DNA from: Aliivibrio sp. 1S175
GTDB lineage: Bacteria > Pseudomonadota > Gammaproteobacteria > Enterobacterales > Vibrionaceae
DNA length: 64,000 bases
Direction of reading: 5' to 3'
Assembly (NCBI RefSeq): GCF_001690985.1
Contig: NZ_MAJS01000003.1
Location: forward strand, 22,824 to 86,823
In this document: one piece after another, positions 19,356 through 28,788 of the stretch
Layout of the letters: every line of letters starts with the position of its first letter
Position numbering within the stretch: the stretch's first letter is position 1
Position numbers and translations under genes: made by a program
The notes under the pieces: model-generated
The model's database searches: none
Told to the model about the DNA's origin: nothing
The model's input: only the letters and a program-made list of their open reading frames with translations

Positions 19356-21059
19356 ATGGATATCCAAACTTGGACGTTTATATTAGTAGGTATTACTTTT
19401 ACCCTTTATATCGGTATTGCGATATGGGCAAGAGCTGGCTCAACCAGTGAATTTTATGTGGCTGGCGGTGGGGTTCATCCTATTGCCAACGGCATGGCAA
19501 CCGCAGCAGACTGGATGTCGGCAGCGTCGTTTATCTCTATGGCAGGTATCATTTCTTTTGTTGGTTATGATGGTGCCGTTTATCTTATGGGTTGGACTGG
19601 CGGGTATGTTCTTTTAGCCTTATGTCTTGCACCTTATTTACGTAAATTTGGTAAGTTTACTGTGCCAGATTTTATCGGTGAGCGTTATTACTCGCGTACC
19701 GCTCGTATGGTGGCTGTTTTCTGTGCCATCTTTGTTTCTTTCACTTATGTGGCAGGACAAATGCGTGGTGTGGGCGTTGTATTCTCTCGATTCTTAGAAG
19801 TTGATATTAACGTTGGCATCATCATTGGTATGGGTATCGTATTTTTCTATGCGGTACTCGGTGGCATGAAAGGCATCACTTATACGCAGGTTGCTCAATT
19901 CTGTGTCCTCATTTTCGCCTTTCTTGTTCCTGCGGTTTTCACCTCTATCATGATGACAGATAATGTTTTCCCTCAACTTGGCATGGGCTCCACTGTGACC
20001 GGTTCAGAGGTATATCTACTGGATAAACTCGATGGATTAACGACTGAACTTGGCTTTACGCCATATACCGATGGCTCTAAGAGCATGGTTGATGTCTTCT
20101 TTATCTGTGCCGCTCTTATGGTTGGTACTGCGGGTCTACCTCATGTAATTATTCGCTTCTTCACGGTTCCTCGCGTTAAAGATGCACGTATTTCTGCGGG
20201 TTGGGCATTACTGTTTATCTCATTCCTATACACCACAGCACCTGCGGTTGCCGCGTTTGCTCGTGTAAATATGATTGAAACCATTAATGGAACCGACAAC
20301 CAGGGGGTTGCAGCGGCTGATGCACCGAGTTGGTATAAAAACTGGGAAGACACGGGTCTAGTCGGTTGGGAAGATAAAAATGGCGATGGAAAAATGTTCT
20401 ATTCTGGTGATGAACGTAATGAAATGGACATCAACCGAGATATCATCGTTCTAGCATCACCTGAACTAGCAAATTTACCAAACTGGGTTGTTGCATTGTT
20501 GGCTGCCGGTGGCTTAGCCGCTGCATTATCAACGGCTGCTGGTCTACTACTGGTAATATCGACCTCTATCTCTCATGATTTATTGAAAAAAGGCTTTAAG
20601 CCAAATATGACAGATAAGCAGGAATTGCTCGCCGCCCGACTTGCTGCGATTGTTGCCATCGTTGGTGCTGGTTACTTAGGGATTAATCCTCCGGGCTTTG
20701 TAGCACAGGTGGTCGCGTTCTCCTTCGGTTTAGCCGCAGCGTCCTTCTTCCCTGCTATTATCTTAGGTATTTTCTATAAGAAGATGAATAAAGAAGGGGC
20801 GATTGCAGGTATGGTTTCAGGTGTCGTATTCACTACCGCTTATATTGTTTACTTTAAATTCATTAACCCCGCAGCAAGTACACCTGATAACTGGTGGTTT
20901 GGTATCAGCCCTGAAGGGATCGGTACGCTAGGTATGTGTCTGAACTTCATAGTCTCGATTGCAGTAAATAAAGTAACGGCTGAAGTACCACAAGATGTAC
21001 AAGATTTAGTGGAATCTATTCGTTACCCTAAAGGTGCGGGTGAAGCTCACGACCATTAA
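19356..21059 (+). CDS. actP: ActP-type sodium:solute symporter (probable acetate permease)
   Basis: A 567-residue SSF-family permease with about 13 membrane segments. The N-terminal YVAGGGVHPIANGMATAADWMSAASFISM and GLPHVIIRFFTVPRVKDAR stretches are typical of ActP-like carriers. An inserted hydrophilic loop near residues 325-360 contains an EF-hand-like DKNGDGKMFYSGDERNE, common in the long Vibrio form. Pairing with a DUF4212 subunit and placement with crbS and acs point to acetate or a related monocarboxylate. GAGG lies 8 nt before ATG. The E. coli-style yjcH is replaced by DUF4212. Confidence 0.88.
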   Translation: MDIQTWTFILVGITFTLYIGIAIWARAGSTSEFYVAGGGVHPIANGMATAADWMSAASFISMAGIISFVGYDGAVYLMGWTGGYVLLALCLAPYLRKFGKFTVPDFIGERYYSRTARMVAVFCAIFVSFTYVAGQMRGVGVVFSRFLEVDINVGIIIGMGIVFFYAVLGGMKGITYTQVAQFCVLIFAFLVPAVFTSIMMTDNVFPQLGMGSTVTGSEVYLLDKLDGLTTELGFTPYTDGSKSMVDVFFICAALMVGTAGLPHVIIRFFTVPRVKDARISAGWALLFISFLYTTAPAVAAFARVNMIETINGTDNQGVAAADAPSWYKNWEDTGLVGWEDKNGDGKMFYSGDERNEMDINRDIIVLASPELANLPNWVVALLAAGGLAAALSTAAGLLLVISTSISHDLLKKGFKPNMTDKQELLAARLAAIVAIVGAGYLGINPPGFVAQVVAFSFGLAAASFFPAIILGIFYKKMNKEGAIAGMVSGVVFTTAYIVYFKFINPAASTPDNWWFGISPEGIGTLGMCLNFIVSIAVNKVTAEVPQDVQDLVESIRYPKGAGEAHDH

Positions 21060-21122
21060 TCTGATAATGTTCAGTTTAATAGAACCAGAGTAACGTCAGA
21101 AAAATAATTTGGCTGATATGAA

Positions 21123-21154
21123 AAGGGAGTTAGTTATGCTAGCTCCCTTCTTTT
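21123..21154. terminator. Terminator between the symporter gene and crbS
   Basis: AAGGGAGTTAG / CTAGCTCCCTT stem (one G-T pair), loop TTATG, followed on the plus strand by CTTTTA; an A-run on the other side allows use by crbS as well. Confidence 0.85.
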
Positions 21155-21164
21155 ATGATGAGTC

Positions 21165-24100
21165 CTAAACCACTGAGGTAGTGTGGCGATTTAACACAGA
21201 CCTTAATTTTAACGGTTTGACTGGCTTTGCAATAAAACCAAAACCATTACTTTTAATACTTTCTAGTAAATCCTCAGTTTTATCTGCGCTGATCATCACC
21301 CCTTCAAAGTTATTACCTAAACGTAAGCGACATTGTTGTAATACTTCTAAGCCCGTTCTGTCGTTATCCAATCGGTAATCTGAGAAGATGACATCGGGTA
21401 CCCAATCGTCTTCTAAACAACGTAAACTTCCCATTAAGTCTGTCGCTGTTTTTACTTCACAACCCCAACGTTCAAGTAGTGATTCCATGCCAATTAAAAT
21501 GTCTGGTTCATTGTCCACACACAACACGCGAACCGAACTTAATGGTAATTCCGGCTTTTGGGTTATGGTAGGCGTATCGCTTTCAAGCGCCACACCACGC
21601 TCCAATGTGACAGAAAACACCGAGCCTTTATTGACCCATGAACGTAAAGAAATGGTATGACCAAGTACATGAGAGATCCCTCTAGCTATCGCCAATCCCA
21701 ACCCTAACCCTTGATCAGCTCGTCCCTGATCGACACGAGTAAACTCCTCAAAAATAGCTTGTTGTTTCTCTTCTGCAATACCAATGCCGCTGTCCCATAC
21801 ATCAAGACGAATTTTACCTTCGACTCTTCTGGCACCAAGAACCACTTTTCCTTGAGGGTTATATCGAAAGGCGTTGGTTAAGAAATTCTGTAATACTCGA
21901 CGTAATAATTTTGGATCGGATTCCACCACCACATCAGAATGAATCACCGAAAAATCAATCCCTTGTTGTTTCGCTAGAGCACCAAATTCAGCCTCTAAAT
22001 TAGAGAGCATATGGTGGAGCGAAAAGCCGTGAACATTGGTTTCTAACTTACCCGCTTCTAAACGAGAAATATCCAATAAATCACCTATTAACTCTTCTGC
22101 CGCCCCTAATGCACTTTCAATATGCCCTGATATTTTCTTTGTCTCACCATCTTTAGCCACTTCACTTAATGAAGAGGCAAACAAACGGGCAGCATTCAAG
22201 GGTTGCATTAAATCGTGGCTCACTGCCGCTAATAATCGTGTTTTTGAATGCGAGGCTTTTTCAGCACTTTGGGTAGCACCCACCAATCGCTGATTCAATT
22301 TTTCTAATTCTTTGGTTCGTTCATGCACTCGAAACTCTAGGCTTTCATTGGTTTCTTTTAATGCTTTTTCTGCCTGTCTAAAAACGGTAATATCGGTAAA
22401 ACTCATCACAAAACCGCCATTCGGCATCGGATTTCCTTGTACCTCGATCACCTGCCCATCCGCTCTGATCCGTGAAGAAACATGACGCGTTCCTCTTTCT
22501 AAATGCTCTACTCGTCGTTGAACGTGTATTTCAGGATCCCCCGGACCACACAATCCTTGCTCTGCATTATGACGAATTACATCCGCAATCGGTCGACCAA
22601 CTTGAATAAGTCCTACCGGAAATGTAAATAATTCCAAATAACGTTGGTTCCATGCGACCAACTTCATCTGTTTATCAACCACTGCAATACCTTGGCTTAT
22701 GTGCTCAATTGCTCCTTGTAATAAGCCTCGACTAAAATCATAAAGCTCCGACGCTTCATCTACGATGGTCGCAACTTCTTCCAATTGCATATTTCTCCCT
22801 CGCAATGCAGAGGTTAATACCAACCGAGAAGAGGAAGCCCCAAACACTCCAGCAAGAACACGTTCCGTGTGCCTAATTAATTGAGAGGTGGCTTGTTGCT
22901 GTGGCAGTAATTCTTCATCATGCTGTTCTGCAAACTGACGAAACGCTTTTCTTGCTCTTTTTCTACCAACAAAACGAGAAGCCAACATTTCAAGTTCGGC
23001 AACCGTCACGCGAGTTTGGTATACGCTTACGTCCTCACTTTCAGGCAATGGAGCACCCACAAAAGCCGCAGCTTGTAAGCGTTCACTTAGCGATGCTCGT
23101 GTAACCAAAGAAACAAGAATAAATAACACGGCATTTAAACCTAGACTCAACATCATTCCCCAATCAGACGTTTTTACATCCAATTGTTGTAACCACTCTG
23201 GAGGTGTAATTATCCACAATAAAAAGTTATCTTCTGCACTGCCTGCTAGCATTTGAGTTTGACTCATTAAGGTAATTAGCCACACTACAAAGCCAATCGC
23301 TAATCCTGCATAGACCCCTTTTTTATTTCCTTGTCTCCAATACAAACCACCAATAAGCGCCGGTGCAAATTGAGCTATCGCTGCAAACGCTAATAATCCA
23401 ATAACAGAGAGGGAATCTATTGAATCTAACGCTTGATAAAATCCCCACGCACCCACTAATAACAATACTATCAACAACCGTCGAATCGTCACTAATAACT
23501 TAGAAAAATGCCCAAATGTACGAGCATTTGTTTTTACCCTACGTAATAACAAAGGCAATACGAGATCATTTGAAACCATGATAGCAAGCGCAATCGTCGA
23601 GACAATAACCATACCACTTGCCGCAGACGTTCCCCCGACAAAAGCCAGCAGCGCCATATGCTCGGCACCAATCGATAATGGCACACTAATAACAAATGCA
23701 TCGCTCACACCACCAGCAAGTAATGCCTGACCCGCCCATGAAATAGGTAAAACAAATAACCCCATCAAGAATAAATAGAGAGGAAATACCCAACGAGCGG
23801 TTCGTAAATCTTGCGCTTGTTCGTTCTCTACCACCGTTGTGTGGAACTGACGAGGCAAACAAATAATCGCCGCCATTGTTAATAAAGTATGGAACAGTAA
23901 CGTTATTAAATTAGGCGATTGGTAGGTTTCTTTTGCTACGGTAATCAAATCAACATTCGGATCTGAATACGCCAAATATAAAATGAAACCGCCAACCGAA
24001 AGAAAGGCAACAAGCTTAACGATGGATTCAAATGCAACAGCCATCATCAAACCTCGATGATGCTCCGTCGTATCTATATGTCGAGTCCCAAATAGGATGG

Positions 24101-24611
24101 TAAAAATAGCGAGCGCGCCACCCACAAACCAAGAGATATGACCATCTTGATACCCTAAATCTTGCGCTAAATTAGGGGCAACAAGATCAAGCCCCATGGT
24201 TATCCCTCGTAATTGCAACGCTATATAAGGAAGAATACCAATCACTGCAATGACCGTAATAACACCGGCCAAGCCTTGAGATTTACCGTAACGAGCCGCA
24301 ATAAAATCGGCAATGGACGTAATGTGCTCTCGCTTTGCAATCAGAATAATTCGGGCTAAAAAACGCCATGCAAAAACAAAAACAAGAATGGGGGCAAGAT
24401 AAATAGGAAGGAAAGCCCACGGGTTATTGGTGGCTTGGCCTACGGTGCCATAAAAGGTCCAAGAGGTGCAATAAACGGCAATAGAAAGGCTGTAAATCCA
24501 TGGCCGATAACGTGCAAGCCACCCTTTTTGGCGATCACCATACCAAGCAATTAAAAATAGTAACCCTAAATAAGCCAGCGAAACTGGCACTACAATCCAT
24601 CCTTGTGTCAT
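21165..24611 (-). CDS. crbS: Hybrid sensor kinase with SSF transporter domain, CrbS
   Basis: A 1148-residue inner-membrane sensor. Order: 13-segment sodium:solute symporter domain (about 1-500), STAC linker (about 535-625), PAS domain (about 640-750), coiled coil, histidine kinase with H-box AVSHDLMQPLNAARL, N-box QNFLTNAFRYNP and G-box DSGIGI, and a C-terminal receiver with DVIFSDYRL. All phosphorelay residues are present. In Vibrio CrbS with CrbR turns on acs for acetate uptake. The ATG at 24611 follows AAGGAT; a GTG one codon earlier is less likely. It is convergent with the symporter gene. Confidence 0.93.
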   Translation of the reverse strand: MTQGWIVVPVSLAYLGLLFLIAWYGDRQKGWLARYRPWIYSLSIAVYCTSWTFYGTVGQATNNPWAFLPIYLAPILVFVFAWRFLARIILIAKREHITSIADFIAARYGKSQGLAGVITVIAVIGILPYIALQLRGITMGLDLVAPNLAQDLGYQDGHISWFVGGALAIFTILFGTRHIDTTEHHRGLMMAVAFESIVKLVAFLSVGGFILYLAYSDPNVDLITVAKETYQSPNLITLLFHTLLTMAAIICLPRQFHTTVVENEQAQDLRTARWVFPLYLFLMGLFVLPISWAGQALLAGGVSDAFVISVPLSIGAEHMALLAFVGGTSAASGMVIVSTIALAIMVSNDLVLPLLLRRVKTNARTFGHFSKLLVTIRRLLIVLLLVGAWGFYQALDSIDSLSVIGLLAFAAIAQFAPALIGGLYWRQGNKKGVYAGLAIGFVVWLITLMSQTQMLAGSAEDNFLLWIITPPEWLQQLDVKTSDWGMMLSLGLNAVLFILVSLVTRASLSERLQAAAFVGAPLPESEDVSVYQTRVTVAELEMLASRFVGRKRARKAFRQFAEQHDEELLPQQQATSQLIRHTERVLAGVFGASSSRLVLTSALRGRNMQLEEVATIVDEASELYDFSRGLLQGAIEHISQGIAVVDKQMKLVAWNQRYLELFTFPVGLIQVGRPIADVIRHNAEQGLCGPGDPEIHVQRRVEHLERGTRHVSSRIRADGQVIEVQGNPMPNGGFVMSFTDITVFRQAEKALKETNESLEFRVHERTKELEKLNQRLVGATQSAEKASHSKTRLLAAVSHDLMQPLNAARLFASSLSEVAKDGETKKISGHIESALGAAEELIGDLLDISRLEAGKLETNVHGFSLHHMLSNLEAEFGALAKQQGIDFSVIHSDVVVESDPKLLRRVLQNFLTNAFRYNPQGKVVLGARRVEGKIRLDVWDSGIGIAEEKQQAIFEEFTRVDQGRADQGLGLGLAIARGISHVLGHTISLRSWVNKGSVFSVTLERGVALESDTPTITQKPELPLSSVRVLCVDNEPDILIGMESLLERWGCEVKTATDLMGSLRCLEDDWVPDVIFSDYRLDNDRTGLEVLQQCRLRLGNNFEGVMISADKTEDLLESIKSNGFGFIAKPVKPLKLRSVLNRHTTSVV

Positions 24612-24645
24612 CACTCATCCTTAGTGATACCAAACTAGATTTTTT

Positions 24646-24700
24646 ATTTAAAAAAACGCTAGAAAGGTACAAATACTCTGTAGCACCATTCTAGCGTTTT
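24646..24700 (-). terminator. Long terminator hairpin downstream of the HcaT-like gene
   Basis: AAAACGCTAGAA pairs with TTCTAGCGTTTT and the stem continues inward with GGT / ACC, giving about 15 bp. On the minus strand it ends in a long T-run. It stops the MFS transcript before crbS. Confidence 0.88.
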
Positions 24701-24744
24701 ATTATTGCTTCGTTTTTAACCAAGCCAACAAATGTGATTAGGGC

Positions 24745-25890
24745 CTATTTATCTTTTATTTTATCCAGTTTAATCATCAGAGCAAAAATACCCATTGCCG
24801 CCATTATCCAGAAAATATTCGCGCCCCACGCTTCATAACCCCAACCACTTAATGTCGTCATTAAGGCAATAAACGCACCCAAAGGAATTGCGTTATACAG
24901 GGCTTGCAGAGGGATCATCTTGTTTTGAGGGAATTTTTGAATGTATTGAATCGCCGCTAAATGCGCCATTGCAAAGGTAACACCATGCAATGCTTGAACA
25001 AATACTAAGGCAACTAAATCAGTGGTAGCCGCGGTCAGACCCCAACGAACTATTACCCCTACTGCTGCCACTTTAAATAAGGTTGATATTTTCCAGCCCG
25101 CAAACAATTGTTTACTGAACGCGAATATCATCACTTCAGCGACCACACCCAAGCTCCATAAGTAGCCAATCGTACTTTCTTGATAGCCTGATTCTTTCCA
25201 ATAAATAGAGCTGAAACTGTAATACGCAGCATGACTGCCTTGGATTAGTGACACTAAAATAATAAATTTTAAGACTGGCGTTTCACTTAACAGTGAAAGT
25301 AATTTTGGTCGAGTTTGATCTTCTTCGGCTACCGAAACCGGCATAGGATTTGGATTTCGCATCACTAAGAATAGTGCCGCTAATATCCCAGCTATCGCAG
25401 TATAAACGATCATATCCGTACCAAAGCCAGAGACTAGATAACCAACAACCGTCGATCCCACAATAAAACTCACAGACCCCCATAAACGCGTTCGACCATA
25501 ATCCAATAAATTATTTTTTGCGTAGTAATTTGTCATCGCATCTGACAATGGAACGGCTGGCCCGCATGACAAATTAAATAATACGGTGACAAATGCCATC
25601 CACCAGAAATTACCGCCATTAATTAAAAACAAACCAAGCGCGACTAAGGAGGCGAGCGTCAATACTCGTAATGCAGGGATTAAATATTCCACTTTATGTA
25701 AACGAGGGGTAATCACTAAATTCGCAACACAACGCGTCGCAAAACCTAAACCAATTAAAACGCCGATATCTCCAGCAGATACCCCCTGATCTTCAAACCA
25801 CAACGCCCAAAAAGGTAAATACACGCCGTAGGCAAAAAAGAATCCACCAAAATATTGAGAGATCCAAGCAAAGGGAGATACGCGAAACAT
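24745..25890 (-). CDS. MFS transporter, HcaT-like (LacY/nucleoside-symporter type)
   Basis: A 381-residue, 12-segment major-facilitator protein. The opening SQYFGGFFFAYGVYLPFWALWFEDQGVSAGDIGVLIGLGF closely follows HcaT (putative 3-phenylpropionate carrier, 379 residues) and the related LacY-like group. I chose ATG 25890 because it gives the family start and length, although only a weak GGA precedes it; earlier in-frame ATGs lack any site. There are no hca catabolic genes nearby, so the phenylpropionate substrate is doubtful. It is divergent from the cNMP/CBS gene. Confidence 0.85.
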   Translation of the reverse strand: MFRVSPFAWISQYFGGFFFAYGVYLPFWALWFEDQGVSAGDIGVLIGLGFATRCVANLVITPRLHKVEYLIPALRVLTLASLVALGLFLINGGNFWWMAFVTVLFNLSCGPAVPLSDAMTNYYAKNNLLDYGRTRLWGSVSFIVGSTVVGYLVSGFGTDMIVYTAIAGILAALFLVMRNPNPMPVSVAEEDQTRPKLLSLLSETPVLKFIILVSLIQGSHAAYYSFSSIYWKESGYQESTIGYLWSLGVVAEVMIFAFSKQLFAGWKISTLFKVAAVGVIVRWGLTAATTDLVALVFVQALHGVTFAMAHLAAIQYIQKFPQNKMIPLQALYNAIPLGAFIALMTTLSGWGYEAWGANIFWIMAAMGIFALMIKLDKIKDK

Positions 25891-26104
25891 GACAATGTCC
25901 AAAAGGAAATAAAAAGAGGCGAACATTATGGCATCGTATTGATTTATAAAAAGGGAAAACAGAACAGATGAAAACTGCACCTTTTAAAATGTGACTTCGG
26001 CTTCAATTTTTAATCAATAAATAAGAGACCTAGACTAAAGTCGTCTTCATTATTTAGTGATTTATAGTGAAAATAAGCACACTAACCAAGGTAAGGATGG
26101 AGCT

Positions 26105-27937
26105 ATGCCAAGTGAACTCAATTTCTCAATTGCTCCATTCAATACTCTAACAACTCAAGAACAAGAGCAATTAACCCGTCATGTCGATATTGCCTATTTC
26201 CGAACGGGAGATACATTACTGCATGAAGGGCAAGAGCCTGAAAATGTCTTCATCATCATAAAGGGAGTTGTTGAAGAGCGTTCAAATAGCAATGGAGAGA
26301 TCTACGCGCATTATACCCATGATGATCTTTTTGATATTCGATCTCAATTTGAAGGTTCCGCCAAACACACCTATCACGCAATCGAAGATACATTATGTCA
26401 TCTTCTTCCTAGCTCTGTTTTTCTCTCTTTATATAAAAATAATCATGCCTTTTCTGCCTATTTCAATAACAGTTTAGCCAAACGAAAAGCATTAATTACA
26501 CAAGCTCACCAACAACAAAACCTCGCCGAATTTATACTCACCAAAGTGGATGATGATACGATTCAAGAGTGCCTCGTTGTCGATGGAAATACGTCATTAA
26601 AACACGTCACGCATTTACTCAAAGAAAATAATGCAGACGCTTTATTTGTAGAGTTGAATCAATACGACAAACGACATCAAGCAACCAGCAACCACTTACC
26701 TTTTGGCATTATTACTCGAACCGACTTATTGCACGCCTTAATGCTTGATGGGCTTGACCCTAATCAGCCCGCGGGACCAATAGCAACTTATCCTATTGTT
26801 CATGTTCATAAGGATGACTACCTCTTTAACGCCATGACGTTAATGACTCGACATCGAGTAAAACGCGTTGCTGTTCTCGAAAATAATCAACTCATTGGCA
26901 TGTTAGATATGACACAAGTCTTGAGTCTTTTTTCAACACACTCCCATGTCCTTACGTTACGGATCGCTAGAGCACAAAGCATTGAAGAGCTCGCAATAGC
27001 AGCCAACAGTCAAACGCAACTCATTGAAACTTTAATTAATAATGGTATTCTAACTCGATTTATTATGGAGTTAATCTCAACCGTTAATGAACAAATCATT
27101 GAAAAAGCATTCAGTTTGATTGTGCCTAAAAGCTTACATAATCATTGCTGCTTCATTGTCATGGGCTCTGAAGGTCGAGGAGAACAAGTCCTAAAAACAG
27201 ATCAAGACAATGCCTTAATCATTGAAGATAACGTTGAATGGCCCAATGTTCATACGTTGATGAAAAAGTTAACCCAAACACTACAACAATTAGGTTACCC
27301 ATTATGCAAAGGAAACATAATGGTAAGTAATCCTCATTGGGTAAAAACAGAGGGAGAATGGCTACATTATATTGAAAAAATATGCACTGAACATAACGGC
27401 AATAACATGATGAATTTAGCTATTTTTTCTGATGCTCAAGCCATTGCAGGTAATCGCGAGTTACTTACCCCCTTAAAGCAATGCATAACGAATAAACTCA
27501 ACGATAATGATCTCATCCTCAGTTTTTTTATTCGTCCCGCTCTTCAATTTACCGTTCCATTGACTTTGTTTGGCAATATAAAAAATAAAAAAGAAGGGAT
27601 TGATATCAAGCAAGGCGCTATTTTTCCCATTGTTCACGGGATCCGAACATTGTCACTAGAGCAAGGGATTGATAAAACCAACACTTTCCAACGTATTGAC
27701 GAATTATGCCAACGTAAAGTACTCGAACCATCGACAGCAGATAATTTAAGTGAAGCCTTAAAGCTATTTTTCAAATGGCGCTTACGTCATCAATTACAAG
27801 AGAAAACAGCTCAACTCACTAATCATATTCACATAGAACAACTTGATAGAACTGAACGGGATTTATTGCGCCACAGTTTACACATCGTTAAAAAATTCAA
27901 AGAATGGCTTGGTTATCATTATCAGATCAGGGATTAA
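26105..27937 (+). CDS. Cyclic-nucleotide-binding/CBS/DUF294 nucleotidyltransferase-like protein
   Basis: A 610-residue cytosolic protein. An N-terminal cNMP-binding beta-roll (about 10-130, GDTLLHEGQEPENVFIIIKGVVEE), a CBS pair (about 150-290, with HVHKDDYLFNAMTLMTRHRVKRVAVLE) and a DUF294 nucleotidyltransferase-like domain follow one another, the last with GSEGRGEQ at 354-361 and DQD at 366-368, resembling the GlnD/GlnE active site. A helical DUF294 C-terminal domain completes it. The target is unknown. GGATGGAG precedes the ATG. A DnaQ-like exonuclease gene begins 5 bp after its stop. Confidence 0.9.
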   Translation: MPSELNFSIAPFNTLTTQEQEQLTRHVDIAYFRTGDTLLHEGQEPENVFIIIKGVVEERSNSNGEIYAHYTHDDLFDIRSQFEGSAKHTYHAIEDTLCHLLPSSVFLSLYKNNHAFSAYFNNSLAKRKALITQAHQQQNLAEFILTKVDDDTIQECLVVDGNTSLKHVTHLLKENNADALFVELNQYDKRHQATSNHLPFGIITRTDLLHALMLDGLDPNQPAGPIATYPIVHVHKDDYLFNAMTLMTRHRVKRVAVLENNQLIGMLDMTQVLSLFSTHSHVLTLRIARAQSIEELAIAANSQTQLIETLINNGILTRFIMELISTVNEQIIEKAFSLIVPKSLHNHCCFIVMGSEGRGEQVLKTDQDNALIIEDNVEWPNVHTLMKKLTQTLQQLGYPLCKGNIMVSNPHWVKTEGEWLHYIEKICTEHNGNNMMNLAIFSDAQAIAGNRELLTPLKQCITNKLNDNDLILSFFIRPALQFTVPLTLFGNIKNKKEGIDIKQGAIFPIVHGIRTLSLEQGIDKTNTFQRIDELCQRKVLEPSTADNLSEALKLFFKWRLRHQLQEKTAQLTNHIHIEQLDRTERDLLRHSLHIVKKFKEWLGYHYQIRD

Positions 27938-27942
27938 TAATA

Positions 27943-28584
27943 ATGAATCGACTACAACGCTGCTGGTGGCACTATAAATTACGAACTCATCCACATCGTG
28001 AGTTATTTACTCCTTACTCTGGAGATGAGTTGGTTTCTATAGATTGTGAAACCACTAGCCTTGACCCGAATTATGCCGAATTGGTCTCAATTGCTGCTAT
28101 CAAAATAAAAAATAATCGAGTACTCACAAGCCAGACCCTTCATCTAAAATTAAGACCTCCACAGAGCCTGACTTCTGATTCAGTTAAAATACATCAATTA
28201 AGACACCAAGATTTAACTCACGGGATATCAGAAAAAGAGGCCCTTGAGCTGCTCATTAAATTTATTGGACGCTGCCCAATTGTTGGGTACCACATTCGTT
28301 ATGATAAGAAGATTTTAGATCGCGTCTGCCTACGTCACTTCACTCACCCCCTACCAAACCGACTTATTGAAGTGAGTCATCTTTATCATCACAAATTAGA
28401 AAGACTATTACCTAATGCGTATTACGATTTAAGCATTGAAGCGATTTCTCGACATTTAGACCTACCACAGGCCGAACGCCATGATGCCCTTGAGGATGCC
28501 ATTGCTGCTGCTCTTATTTATGTGCGCTTAACTTATGGGGATTTTCCCGATCTACCTAAAATAAGAAATGCTCACAGTTACTGA
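27943..28584 (+). CDS. 3'-5' exonuclease, DnaQ/DEDDh family
   Basis: A 213-residue exonuclease resembling the DNA polymerase III epsilon subunit but shorter. ExoI is SIDCETTSLDP (residues about 36-46), ExoII is in GYHIRYDKKILDR, and ExoIII is the HDALEDAIA motif with the catalytic His and Asp, so it should be active. The start at 27943 lies 5 bp after the DUF294 gene stop, with CAGGG upstream, indicating translational coupling. This gene pair is common beside the actP/acs genes of Vibrio; its purpose there is not known to me. Confidence 0.9.
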   Translation: MNRLQRCWWHYKLRTHPHRELFTPYSGDELVSIDCETTSLDPNYAELVSIAAIKIKNNRVLTSQTLHLKLRPPQSLTSDSVKIHQLRHQDLTHGISEKEALELLIKFIGRCPIVGYHIRYDKKILDRVCLRHFTHPLPNRLIEVSHLYHHKLERLLPNAYYDLSIEAISRHLDLPQAERHDALEDAIAAALIYVRLTYGDFPDLPKIRNAHSY

Positions 28585-28788
28585 TCTGCCTCTCAAAAAC
28601 CAACTCTTATCTGGTCAAAAATTCAGTAAACCTTTCTTTCTCTGACTAAAGTCTAATTGTTGAAAACACATTTCTAGCAGAAAGTAATATCAACCCTACT
28701 AATAAAAGAGCAGAGCCAATGAAGGCACTGCCATAAATTCAGCGACATACTAATCTGGATATTTGCTGTATTCACAAGGAGAACCAAC

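Noticed and set aside
20340..20430. Possible foreign insertion in the ActP-type symporter (Asp/Gly-rich DKNGDGK loop)
   Set aside because: The loop is in frame, lies between membrane segments, and long Vibrio members of this symporter group have a similar one.
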